64,000 bases of DNA from Sipunculus nudus (Eukaryota > Annelida > Sipuncula > Golfingiida > Sipunculidae): positions 60,245,300 through 60,309,299 of the forward strand of contig CM049314.1 in assembly GCA_026874595.1 (NCBI GenBank), in the 5' to 3' direction. Shown here piece by piece: positions 48,593 to 60,780 of this stretch; the first letter of the stretch is position 1, and each line of letters opens with the position of its first letter. The notes beneath the pieces were generated by a model that saw only the letters and a program-made list of their open reading frames with translations, did no database searches and was not told the origin of the DNA. The position numbers and the translations under genes were made by a program.

Positions 48593-51500
48593 ATAGCTCT
48601 TGAAGTGATACTCTATGTTGGACTGGCGGTCGTCCTCCATTATGTCATCGAGTACTTCCGGAGAAAACCCCAGATTGACAACATATCTTCTAAATCCGTC
48701 TTGATTACTGGCTGTGACAGTGGTTTCGAGAACATGCTCGCTAAGAGACTGGATGGTTTAGGATGCCGGGTGTTCGCAGCTTGTTACACACAGAAGGGAT
48801 CTGATGAACTACGGAGCTGTTCCTCGTCTCGTCTGAAGACTTTTCTGCTGGATGTGACCAAGACTAAAAGCATCAAGGAAGCCCACGAGTTTGTGGCTGA
48901 GAAGCTTGGTCAAAACCCAGGTAAGCTAATTTTAAAGGTTAAAACCATGTTATTAGTGATATACAAGCCATGAAGAGTCCGTACTTGGACTTGAGTTCGG
49001 ACTTCAATCCTCTTTTTTTTAGGGATTCAGACTTGGACCTGTACTCGGACTCGGAGGTAAGCACTCGTGAAATCTGGCCAGGTCTATCTCGAACAATAGA
49101 AAAAAAATCATTCAATAAGGACTTCTATACATGCATGTGCGAAAAAAAAACAGAATATTACAATATAATGACACTGCTTCAGATATTCATAGTGAGCTCA
49201 ATGTTATGAACCATTACGGAAAAACGTGTAAAAACTAACTTAAAATTACACAATCATCTGAAATGTCCATTATAAATTTGCTTTTTAATTGTATTGGACT
49301 CGGTCTTGGACACGGGTTCCAAATGAATCGGACACGAAGAAGGTCGATTTGATTTGGACTCATACCTCAAGGACCGGACTTGGACTCAGGTGGTCTGAAT
49401 TCGGACCTGTACTCTGACACCCGTGGTGTGGATTAGACTACATAATTGGGAAGGCGATACGATTACCATTGTTGCTGACAAGTAACTCCAGGTCCAATTA
49501 AGGACGAATCACTGGTCAGTTCAACATAAATTTCAAGTTTGTAAAACATGCCTTAGTAGCGCACTCCAGCATAAAAATCGTAATACAATAACACAACAGA
49601 TACCCTCAAAACAAAACAGACCTCTCGCAGTTGTTTACCGGTCCGGTGAAAGTGCTCGGATCCCAATCTAAAGTAATAGTTTTAAAATCTCACGTCAAAA
49701 TGACTTTGAAATTATTTAATGGCAAGCCTTATCCTCTCAGACAGACGATCCACAGAGCTTATCATTTACACAGTCTCATCAACATATATACCCGGGAAAA
49801 GTTGCAAAACTTACACGTAACTGGGATTCCCGCGCTCGCCTTAACCTTTCGGCGCAAAACACTTCGCGAGCTGAAGTGAGCTCTGATCTCTACAGATTTC
49901 TATTCATATGGCTACAGTCAATTCTGACCGTTTAGCAGATACATTGAGAACTTACCCATAGGATATGATCCAGAAACTAAAGGAGATGCGCTTTGGACTC
50001 GGTTTATCCTATGCCAAGACAGCTCCCCCGGCAACACTCAAGATGGATAGAAGCGACCAAAAGGTGCTGTTTCAAAACTTTAAATCCATTCTGAGCAGAA
50101 CTTTAAAAAAGATTTTATTTCTTAATGGCGACATGCTTCTATATTAACATTTTGTAAATTAATGGTATTTTTTTATCAATGAGCAGATTTAATTAAAAAA
50201 ATCATTCATGGAGAGCTTTCAGTAATGATTTAGATGTTCTGTCTTTTTCTCAAGTAAGGCCTTTTTCATGGGGTCCGATGCTGAAAATGAAAAAGGGGAA
50301 GATAGCGTCACAGCAGCACTGTTTACTCTACTTAAACTGAACCTAGCAAGCACCCTCAACAACAATCAAACTGGATAAATGTGACGCTTCAAAGGCTCTT
50401 CCAGAATGTTCAAGTGTAGGGGTGTTATAAGAGTGTTATATCTAAATTGCTATACCTTTGTAGATAATACTCAAATCCCAGTCCAAAGAGAGCCAAACGC
50501 AACCACTAGTCAAGCATTCCAATGAATCTGCAGAACAGAAGCACCTACTCCCACTTGGTGACCAACGTCAGAACACCATGAACATGTTGAAAGACTGGTG
50601 TGGTTTTGATGCCTTCAAACCCCTTCCTTTAACTTTATCAATAGTTCCAGGCCAGATACAGCGTAGATTCTGCATATTGAACCCATCCTTTAATAGTCCA
50701 TCCCGGGTATCAAGCTGACCTCTTACGGACCAGTTTCAAGAAGAGCAATATAAGAACAAAAGGAGTTCCGAAAATGCAGGCACAGTCCAACCAGCATTAG
50801 GAGTCAAAGAGGACTCGTTTTATAAGAAGAGTTGTGTTATCACGCAAGGATTAAGTGATAAAGAGTTCTGCATATCCTGCATCTCATCTCCGAAAAGGAA
50901 ATTTTACGATTGAAAAATTGCAGATGAAGAGATGAAGAGTCCAACTCCTGCAAAGCCTGTACATTCAGCCACCTGTCAGGAATGGAGTCCAAACACCTGT
51001 TGGGGAGAGTTTCCCCTCTAATTCGACACCACCAGGAACCGGAATCTTATGCAAGTTATCAAAAACACCCAACACTGTAAACAAGAGCCGAAAGGGGTAA
51101 CAATTATCTAGCTTTATTATCATGTGTCAATATATTGGTACATACCTTACACTAAGTTTCATATTGTGTGACATCTGAGTCAACACAACTGTATAATGCC
51201 TAATATGTAGGGTTTGTTTCATGTCCTCACGCACAACGCAAAATATCGTGACTTGGACAACTTTCGTCATATCTGACAAAACATCAAGGGGTTAAAGCCA
51301 ACAAGAAAAACCAGGGAAGATTTGTTTCCGTTACAGGCTTTTGCCTAGCCAAAGCGGTACTCCGCTGCATGGCGATACGACGATAACGAAAAGAAGGCAG
51401 ACGAAGGCAAGCTCTATGTTTAAAGTATGAAATCTTTGACAACCTTCCGTATAACCAAGGCAGACCATGGACCATGTTAGTGGTCGGGAAAGCTACCAAC

Positions 51501-52231
51501 AAGTCAAACTGTTAAAGTATTCGAATTTCACAATTTCCCAAGACCTGCATTAGAGGAAACTTTAATTATTATCAGAAATTTAATTAGTATCAGAAAAAGT
51601 ATTTGATGCACACAAAAATTAAGGGATACAAGTATCGTCTCCCTGTTCAAGGAAAATACAACAAACCAAATCGAAGAATATCCCTTTAGTCTATCGCAAA
51701 AACAGTCTCAGAGGGTGTGGCTTTAACCTTAAACCAGAGCGATACATGATCTTTGCCCTTTAGGCAGTTTGCAGTGTGTTAGAGTTGTCCATAAATGCTT
51801 CCTTTATGGATGCGAAGCCTCAATGTCGCAGAAGAGACATTCATTTGTTTGTAGGCCTAAAAAAATCCATAGTCTCTGATCATTCGTCAGGGACAGGAAG
51901 CTTTGATCTAGTCTTGTGAACAACGCCATAACAATAACTTTTGGTGATTCTGCAGGGGTCACAATAACGATCATATCGGTTTGTTCTGCTTATATTTTAA
52001 TGTGACTCTGATTTTTTAATAAATCTTAAGATTTCGCAATTGCAAAGGAAAACCTAGAGAAATCAGCAAGCAAGAACCTAGTCAAGGTGGTCGACGCCTA
52101 CCGACACGCACTTTTTGCAGTTAACCAAAAGAAACGCTACACCTGTGCCGTTATGGGTACAGGACTTGATCGTCCCCGCCCAACAACAGAAGTTCTTTCC
52201 GATTCCAGATGTTACCAAATTTTTCAAATAG
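48593..52231 (+). pseudogene. mirror-image SDR pseudogene, exons 1 and 4 only
   Basis: Exon 1 is 48593-48920 (328 nt, donor GTAAGC) and exon 4 remnants are 52031-52231. Lesions: the start codon is ATA instead of ATG; codon 46, the last Gly of TGxxxGxG, is GAG (Glu) at 48728-48730; about 1.59 kb carrying all of exons 2 and 3 is gone (junction near 51923); and 38 bp are missing in exon 4 after TACACCTGTG (about 52145), shifting the frame. It is the inverted partner of the intact gene 36055-41252 and is transcribed, if at all, away from it. It cannot encode the enzyme. Confidence 0.88.
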
Positions 52232-55200
52232 AATCGAATAAACAACAAAGAAGAGAAAATGGTAATTTTCTTTTAATTTAATTTAATTAGAAATTCCATG
52301 AAGTTACTTTTTAAATTGTCGAATGAAATGATTAATTCTCTTTATCTGATCCCTGCATGGTTTGATACAAATCTATCAGCTACTCTTTAAACCATTCTAT
52401 TATTTATATGGATTAAAATTCTGGTGTCGAACAATGAAAAGCTAAAAATATCTTTGTCTAAAATTACAGAGAATTTGCACTTAGAGAACTATGAGGTCAT
52501 ATAAAATAGAAAATAGTCGGGTGATCTAGTTTTTTTTATATAATCGTATAAAGACGAAAATGTTAAATGTTTACCTCTGTTATGTCACGGAGTACAATAC
52601 TTAGTATGTACATACTTTCGATAACTTCAATAAAATTAAACCATTTTTTTTTTCTTTTCACATGATATACGGTCCTTCAACTCCTTGAAGTCAACAGCTT
52701 TCGCAGCCGAGTCTTAGAATCAAGAAGCCTTCAAAAGCAGGATATGCCATCGGTTCCTCTTCCTATGAACAGAAGCACTTCATGCCATATGTTATTTTCT
52801 GAACTTTTCCCCTAACGCGCGAAGTTTGGATTTGTTGTTTTTGTCCTAAAGTCTTCAGACTGTTGTATTTTGTTAGTGTAATGTTACCATAGAAATTAAA
52901 TGAATGTAAATGTATATATCCCATCGACTGGCAAATTGGTGCTAGCATTTACATTCAAACTCCGAATTATAAATAAAGGTGATTCTCGGTGATGTGTGAA
53001 TTAATGGATGTAGCGATATTTGGTCGTTTCCATTAATAATCGATTAAATAAGTTGCTCGTTTGCATTATCGAATACAAACGATCCGTGAACATTTGCGAA
53101 GTCATATTACCTAGAAAATTGTAATTCTGTAATAGATGTAATCAAAAGTATCGAATGGCATAAATACTGAACCTTGTGCCATGGATCAGTGTTTTTGTCT
53201 GTGCAGCAAACACGTATTCACAACCCGGCTGTTACCTTAACCTGTTCGGAAGTCAAACTTAATTTACTGGATCCATGATTTAATTAGGACCCTACACAAC
53301 AGATTTGACTTAAATATGGAGGATAAATAACACAGTCGAGGACTAATTTTGGCCATCAAATGATCCGATGAAATATTGCATTGCCAGATTTCACAGCAAT
53401 TTCTGGAATGATTCATGAGATAATGCGAATAAGAAATTGCACAAGTAATACCTTGCGGCAATATTTCTAATTCTGATAGGTCTAAAGTGCGACAGGACTG
53501 GAGCACTAACTGGCACATACCTTCCCTGGAATTTGATATGGATCGAACGTTTGATTTTCTAGATACTGGACAAAGGCAAGTGTAACTAACAGAGAGATGG
53601 ATGGACAGGCTGAGGGATTATTCGACAAGGGCCCAAAAAATCATGGGAGGATCGCGCGTTGAAATCAACTGCCAGCTCGGTCACTGCGCTCCCTCATATG
53701 TTGAAAAAAGGCCAGTTTTCCCAAAATATACCGAGAAGTAAAAATAAATCTGTCTTATCATTGGTAGTTGGGTTCCAGTCTGTGTCTGTGGCTTGTATCA
53801 GCTTTTATTTAACAAACCCCGCATTGCGGGCTCAAAGGACCTGAACCCGGCAGACGACAGTGATGTGGACTGCGCATGCTCGTGGAGAAGATCTCTTGAA
53901 GGGCATTTGTCATTATTTATTTTTCTTGAACAGTGGAGGCATCAAGAACTTAATTCGATTTTACTGGATTTTGTATATTTGTTGTAAATCTATATATGTT
54001 CTAGTATACATTTCGTCTTAAACCTCTAGTAGCTCTTATATAATTAGACAAGAGCAATCACTTTGAATGTTTACTCTACCGCAACTTCCACGTATTGTAT
54101 CGTGTATGGTATCGTGAATAATGCATTGCGCTATGTACTATATCGTGAGACCATGTATCGTTACAGTCCTTGAAGTATGCAACAGTGATCTTATCAATAG
54201 TCGCTTGAAGGAGGCTTCTTTTAATATTTCACGACTCCCAAATCTAAGAAAAATCAGGATAGCGTTATTAATATAACATTTATAAAACATACCACTGTAT
54301 CGACACTCTACATAAATGAATGAGGAGTTCCTAACGTAAAAAAACATAACTTTTTCCACTTGTCTAACTATTATAATGCTCATAAGTTTACATTGTAATA
54401 TCCTAAAGTTGTTAAACACATTGGATAGAGAGAGGATGGTTTTAAATTTAAATAAGGTAAAGTGCGATATTCACCAGACGGATAGGCGCCCACAGTAAGA
54501 AAAACAAGTTCATTATTGGTTTGATTAGTTAGTCACTTTTAATATCGCTCGACAGGCACACAAATAAAATGTGACGTGGTGTCGCGGATTGATTTAAATA
54601 AGCATAATAGCTAATTCTCTATATTGATAATTATGTTAATGTCGTCTTAAATAAATATCGTCTTTAGAGCATATACGAGCAATGTCAATGCCAGTGACCT
54701 GTTGTACCTCTTGGATTTGTAACCATTGTTTGTCATATAACTACGTTCAAAGATAAGAGCGTAAGCGCACAGCTGATGTTTGCCGTGTACTGTCTTTATC
54801 AGTGGACTGCCTAGGGCAAAGTTTCAGGTTTGTGTTCAACACAGAAATTGTCAGCCGCCACTAATAACTGATAATTCATAGGGTCGATTATTATCTTCAG
54901 CTGAGTCAGGATAACTGACTTTGTTGTCCTGTGCATGTTATTTGTGAATGATTTAAGGGGTGAGTAAAAGCATTATTTCCTGTCATAGTTCACAGTCACC
55001 TTTAACTTTATCCCATTAGGCCAGCATTGGGGGGATATGTATTATAAATGATGGTGGTAGCACTCAGGTATTGTCAGGCAACTTCTTCGTAAATCCCCCA
55101 TTTTGTGTTTGAACAGTCGGGAAAGATAGCAAATGTCTCCTTTAGGGCATTATTTTCTTACTTTCCTATAATTCTTGAGAAATATTACATTATTTTGGGA

Positions 55201-57306
55201 AAGGACTATCACAGCGCCGTCTATTTTACAATTGGCCAGTTAACTCTCTACCTAAAGCAATTTGTACAGTTAGACCTCGAGTGAATAAGGTCAGTGTGAA
55301 TTCGCCCCTTAGAAAACCAGTCCAATACAAACTCGACTGAAGTCAGAATTTCGAAAAGTATATAAGGTCAAGATGTCCAATGGCAAGAAGGTAATTAAAA
55401 CACCTTGCATTCAGAGTTAATTTTAATAATACTATGAATAATCCAACATTTTTAATTCCCATTAACAAGTGACCCCGGGGGCTTGGAAGACGTTCACCAA
55501 AGGACTTTTGTCATCTGAATTTAATATTTTGTAGTGGTACTGAAGCAGAGCTCGAGGGATATGGGTAACAGAGACCTAGTATCAGGTTCCCAAGGAGATT
55601 TTTCACTGACCTTCCTTGGTGTAAAAATAAGATTCTATGTTGAATGGTTACGATTTGTACCCTATTAACGGTTGAATGCATCTTTGAAGGTCTTAAATAT
55701 AGAAAGAAAATAAGCGCAAAAATCGAAAAAAAAATACGACCTGATGAAACAGTCCTTGGTAAATATCCACGCAATAAATCATGGTGATCAATGCATTGGA
55801 TTTTCAGATACTGGAGCTTTTGTAACAATTTTTTATTATTCTGAGGGGTACTTCTAGCTCAGAGATATGGGTAACAGAGACCTAGTTTTAGATTTCCAAA
55901 GAGATTTTTTTATGGACCTCCCTTGATGTAAAGTTGGAAAATTCTAAGTCCAATCGTTACGATTTTTTTGCCTGTTAAAAGACGACCACATGTTAGGTTT
56001 CAAAATTAGAGCAAAAATTGTGTAATTGTGTAAAATAAGAAAAATTCGAGGTGGCAACCAGTCTCCAGGAACTAATGCAACACTCCATGGTGAACATGCA
56101 TGCAAAGAATCATAGTGATCAATATAGTAGTTGTCCAGATAATGGAGCTTTTGTATCAATTTTTTTTATTAGTTTTGGGGGTATTTCTGAGGCCCATAGC
56201 TCGGAGGAAATGGGTAATAGAGACCTTATTTCAGTTTTCCAAAGGGATTTTTCACGGACCTCCTTAGATATCAAGTTAGAAGCCCAGGTCCAACGGTTAC
56301 GATTTGTGTCTGGTTAACAGACAGACGAACATATGGCACGACGGACAGACGGACCGGCGACGGGCAAAGGGTAATCGCTATAGCTCAGATGACTTTCATT
56401 CAGCTGAGCTAAAAAAAATGAGAGAATTTTATTTAATGTTTTCGTGAGATTTGCCTAACACACAAGCCGATTATGCTTTGTGAAATTACAGGTATCCCTT
56501 CCAACATGTTTGAATCAGTACCGAAATTAGACTCATGACATTAAGTCCGTATGAAAAAGTTTCTGGCGGCCTGGATAAGGACAGGGATTTTACCTTTTGA
56601 CAACAGCAATCTGTGCAGAGAATTGACCCATTGGAGCAAAGATATCAGCGGAATTTGGTAGCAAGGATGACAAAAAATAGAGTAGGACGCAATATATATA
56701 TATATATAAAGTATATAATTAGACATCTTCGTGTGCTGAGTGGTTATTCTGCTTATGTCATCCTTTATATCTAGTAAGGTTTGTTTCCACTGGAATATAT
56801 TCCTAATTATTTAAATGGATTGACCTCAAACATCAATGTCACTCTACTCTTTAATTGTATCATTCTTTTTGCTTCTGTCAGGATGTTATACTTTCATCTC
56901 GGTTTGTGTTTCTGTATTTGTTTGTTTCTTCACAATATAACTCACGCAATCATTAACGGAATCTCATGAAATATTCGGGCATTTTGGGAATGGGTCAAGG
57001 AAGAATCGATTAGATTTTGGTGTGGATTCACAATCGTACAGTCACTTATATATAAAAGAACATGAGAATATGGACGAACATGTGAATGCCCGCATGTGGG
57101 AGTCTTGTATTCCTTATAATGTAGATTTCTAGTTTAATACAAGCGTTACTATTCTCATGGCTTCGGGATATTATTTTCACGTATTCCACTTGAGTTTTAT
57201 GTTCCGTTTTGCAGACAAACACATCCTAAGGAGAAAGTTTCTTTGACGAAATTAAAAGGAATATTTCATTTGCTTTCCTCTTCTTCATTTTTTTTCTTAT
57301 TAGGCT
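52232..57306 (+). repeat. outer part of right palindrome arm, upstream DNA of the last exon 1 copy
   Basis: No gene. It mirrors 29.88-36.05 kb: the block with GCGGGCTCAAAGGACC near 53830, the 300-bp repeat array at 55540-56340, and the upstream landmarks ACTACGTTCAAAGATAAG near 54740 and CATGAAATATTCGGGCATTTTGGG near 56965. It ends in a pyrimidine-rich tract and TTAG before ATG at 57307. Confidence 0.7.
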
Positions 57307-57634
57307 ATGGCTCTTGAAGTGATACTGTTTGTGGGACTGGCGGTCGTCGTCCATTTTGTCATCGAGTACTTCCGGAGAAAACCCCAGATTGAAAATTTCT
57401 CTTCTAAATCCGTTTTTATTACTGGCTGTGACAGTGGTTTCGGGAACCTGCTCGCTAAGAGACTGGATGGTTGAGGATGCCAGGTGTTCGCAGCTTGTTA
57501 CACACAGAAGGGAGCTGATGAACTTCGGAGCTGTTCCTCATCTCGTCTGGAGACTGTTCTGCTGGATGTGACCAAGACTGAAAGCATCAAGGAAGCCCAC
57601 GAGTTTGTGGCTGATAAGCTTGGCCCAAACCAAG
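57307..57634 (+). pseudogene. SDR exon 1 copy with in-frame stop at codon 56
   Basis: Full-length exon 1 (328 nt) with ATG, hydrophobic anchor, TGCDSGFGNLLAKRLDG, then TGA at 57472-57474 where the others have TTA (Leu56). Codons after the stop stay open to the donor at 57635. The sequence after GTAA no longer matches any other copy and no exons 2-4 follow to the end of the window. It is a one-base nonsense lesion plus loss of the 3' exons. Confidence 0.85.
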
Positions 57635-60600
57635 GTAATAGTCCATGGGCCCAGAGCTCATTTTAGACATTTTGGTAGCACCCAGGGTGGCAAGACTTAA
57701 GTAGGTTTTTCTTTAAGCTCTATGTCTATAGATGTTACTTTGGTATGATAAGTGATCCAGAATGGTAGCTTAGTCATAGTTATCCGCTATTGAATGTGGT
57801 GACCCTGCATGAAAATTTAAACTTTAATCTGCATCAACTTTTCCACAGTATTTAGTCAATACCTTCATGAATACAACAGATATCATAACAAATTTTGTCT
57901 CAAAGATAGGTAAGACCTTGGGCTTTCTGAGAGTGTGTCATCAATGGCAGTTAAATGACTTTGTCATCAGTGGCATATACAATTATATTTACCCCTACCC
58001 CTTAAAAACTGTCGAAAAAAAATATTCTTTGATTGAATAAGGTACCAGCTTGGTTTCCTTGTCTCTTTTTATTATTTTTTGTTTTCGGCATTCACTGTAA
58101 CAAACACTTTAGGCCATCCTTAAACAAGGTAAACCATGGGTCACTGTTTAAAAAAATTGTTGGCAGTTCAGCAATTAACACATTTGTTCAATAAGATCAA
58201 TTTCCTTTAAAATAAATTATTAAATATATATTTACTTTATTTTATAAAAAAAAGTATAGAGTTGTGTGTGGAGCTCACGACTTGTTGTAGCTTGGCATTT
58301 CAATGGACGGGAGGATATAAAGGGAGATCAGCTGTTTCATGAACTATTGCAAACATTACAATACTTAAACACTGACATTTAATTCGCAAAATTATTTTGC
58401 CAGAGAGTGTGTGTATGAATTGACTTACCTTGGAACACCTGTAGACGACCTCTTGAACTATGTGAGGAGATACCGGCCTGGTCTTATCAGATTTCTAGTG
58501 GTGGATCAATGAGAGGGGATATTATCTTTAGTCTTGGCAGTCTTTTGGTTGTGGAGTGGTATGACCAACCAGCGGAGGGCCATTTAGTCAATGTGTGTGG
58601 AAAGACTTTATGCATGTTATTCCGTAAGACCAAACAAAACCTAAATTCATGCAGCTCAGTTTATGGTGATATGGTAATACTTGAAGTTTGCATGTTAAGA
58701 CTCTGTAGTCAAATTAGTAGTTCAGTCTTAACAGCATTTCTGAAGATCCCGACTGTATTACTAAAGTTCAACTGTATACTATTTTTCTTGCATGTCCTCT
58801 ATAAAAAAATGAAATAAAAATGAAGAATATGGACCTCAATGAGAAGTGAAGTGGTACCCCTTACAATATCTATAGTATGACTTAAGAATATCAAAGTATA
58901 TAGTAGTTCAGATCCTGAAGTGACGGAAACGGAATAGTTAATATCTTGAGGTAAGAGGGGATTGTTTATTCTTACAGAGTTTAGTCTGTTTGTTTTGTCT
59001 TCCTTCTTGCCTTGCGTGATGCCACTAAGGATACGGGATTATGTAATCTGGGAACTGCAGGAATCTGCAGGAGACTGATGCCTCTCAAATTCCCTCTTTT
59101 TTATGCATTGAGTGTAATTAAACGTATAATTAAGCTCTTTGACTCTTTTTAGTTTAAACAATGGCTGCATGTAAGTCAATCCTTAGTTATTTCTCAAAAA
59201 CTTGAGGCATATAAATGAACCTGAAGTCTGATCGTGTATCTGTATTTGACTGGAATATGACCGTGACACAGATGTACAGTTATTCTCATATCTACCCCCC
59301 CCCCCCCAGAAAATGAATGGGAATAAGGCATTGTTTTTCCTAGATGTATATGCAGAGGTTTTGCTATTCCTACCATTCTCCCTCCCCTGCCATTGGGTCC
59401 TAGCACCTCTCACTAGGGGACATTAGTTTTATTGCAAATTTGTAAATTTAATTGAATAAAAAATATTATTAGAAAAGAAATTGAATCTAATTGAAACATT
59501 CTTGCCTCAAGAGAATAGGACAGAACGTGATCAGCTCTCTCTGTACATCATCTTTTGGTTATCATTATATACATATTAATTATAAACTTTTTGCTATAAG
59601 CCCTTTCACAAAAACTTTCATATGCTGTATGTATATAGAATCATGTTATAAAATAATGAAATTAGAAAGCAACACATTTTCAGATGTGTAATATTGCAAA
59701 TGGATACGTTTTATAAACTTTAAAACAAATGAATAAAAATTTAGATCTAGTTTAAACTTCAAATTTTATATTCCTGCCTCGGCAGAATAGGAGATTAAGT
59801 TATAAGCTTTGTTTGTCTACCAGTCTGGTATATACCTATACCAGGTATGTTTTAACTATACATTTGATGAAATTAAATATATATATATTCAATAGTATAT
59901 TATAAAACAGGTCCAAATAAAAAAAAAAATGTGTAGACTGCTGAACTGTCAATTTATCAAAAAGCCAACCGATGATCATGGTAATACCATAGATTTTATG
60001 TTCACAAACTGCTCACATGCTTCAGTTTCAACATTAGGAAACACATGGACAGGTCACAAAATATTATTTGCAAAGTCTCTAACTCATTAATACAACATAA
60101 TTATATTAACCAACCATGGCTATTTTAACCCTTTTCTTCTAAGACTTTATATCCATTGGATAATATTTTAGATTTTTACCTTCAAGGTCAACTTTAGCTG
60201 AGCACAGTGATCCTTGGGCCCCTTGTTTCTGTTTCTTATTTAAAAATATAACAAAAGAGGAACTCCTTTGTCCCCATGTTGAAACCTCCCTTTAGTGTGC
60301 ATTTGTACTGCCAAGTGGAATTGGTCACAGAAGCGTGACCGTGTGTATACACAACAAAGGTACAATTGAACACATGACTGAAACTGAGTTCTGGTTTAGC
60401 GATTCAGAGTCCTATTGCAGAGTAAAGATGTTCTGGTAATATATTTTCATGTTTGAAAGTCCCTGGAGATTGCGGATGATAAAATGATTTGTGTATCTCT
60501 GAAACAATGTGTCTCTTGAGGGGAGAGTACCTGTATGCTGTTCTTTTATGGCTACACTATGTAGCTCCCGAAACTATGGAGAATCGTGAAAAACAAATAA

Positions 60601-60780
60601 ACCTGTAAACCAATGATTGATACAATTATGTACTAATGATTATGTAAGCCTCAATAACGGATCAATATGGATAGTATAACTAAAGGTACTTTAAACTTTA
60701 AAGATATATTCACTTTAATGCCGTGACAGAGTACCTGCTTTAAAAGACTTCAAAAATGAACGCCGTACCAAAAAATGTAG
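57635..60780. other. non-duplicated flank, no gene recognised
   Basis: The sequence loses all similarity to the SDR units after 57638. The 102-codon frame at 58509-58817 (+) has no motif I recognise. On the minus strand a strong donor-like CCAAG-GTAAGT (donor GT at about 58433) could end an exon of an unrelated gene, but no reading frame supports it. A 14-base C run lies near 59296-59309. Confidence 0.45.

Larger units (their letters stand above)
45675..57634. repeat. right arm of giant imperfect palindrome
   Basis: Inverted copy of 29562-43955, about 12.0 kb. Compared with the left arm it has lost exons 2-3 of the SDR gene (junction near 51923), about 265 bp of intron 1 (junction near 48975) and the 1.04-kb block of 34670-35710. 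It has gained about 220 bp at 46970-47195. Point differences are scattered throughout, so the arms are old enough to have diverged visibly. Confidence 0.85.

Noticed and set aside
58509-58817. 102-codon open frame (+)
   Set aside because: It has no recognisable motif, AT-rich random-looking composition, and no neighbouring exon evidence.
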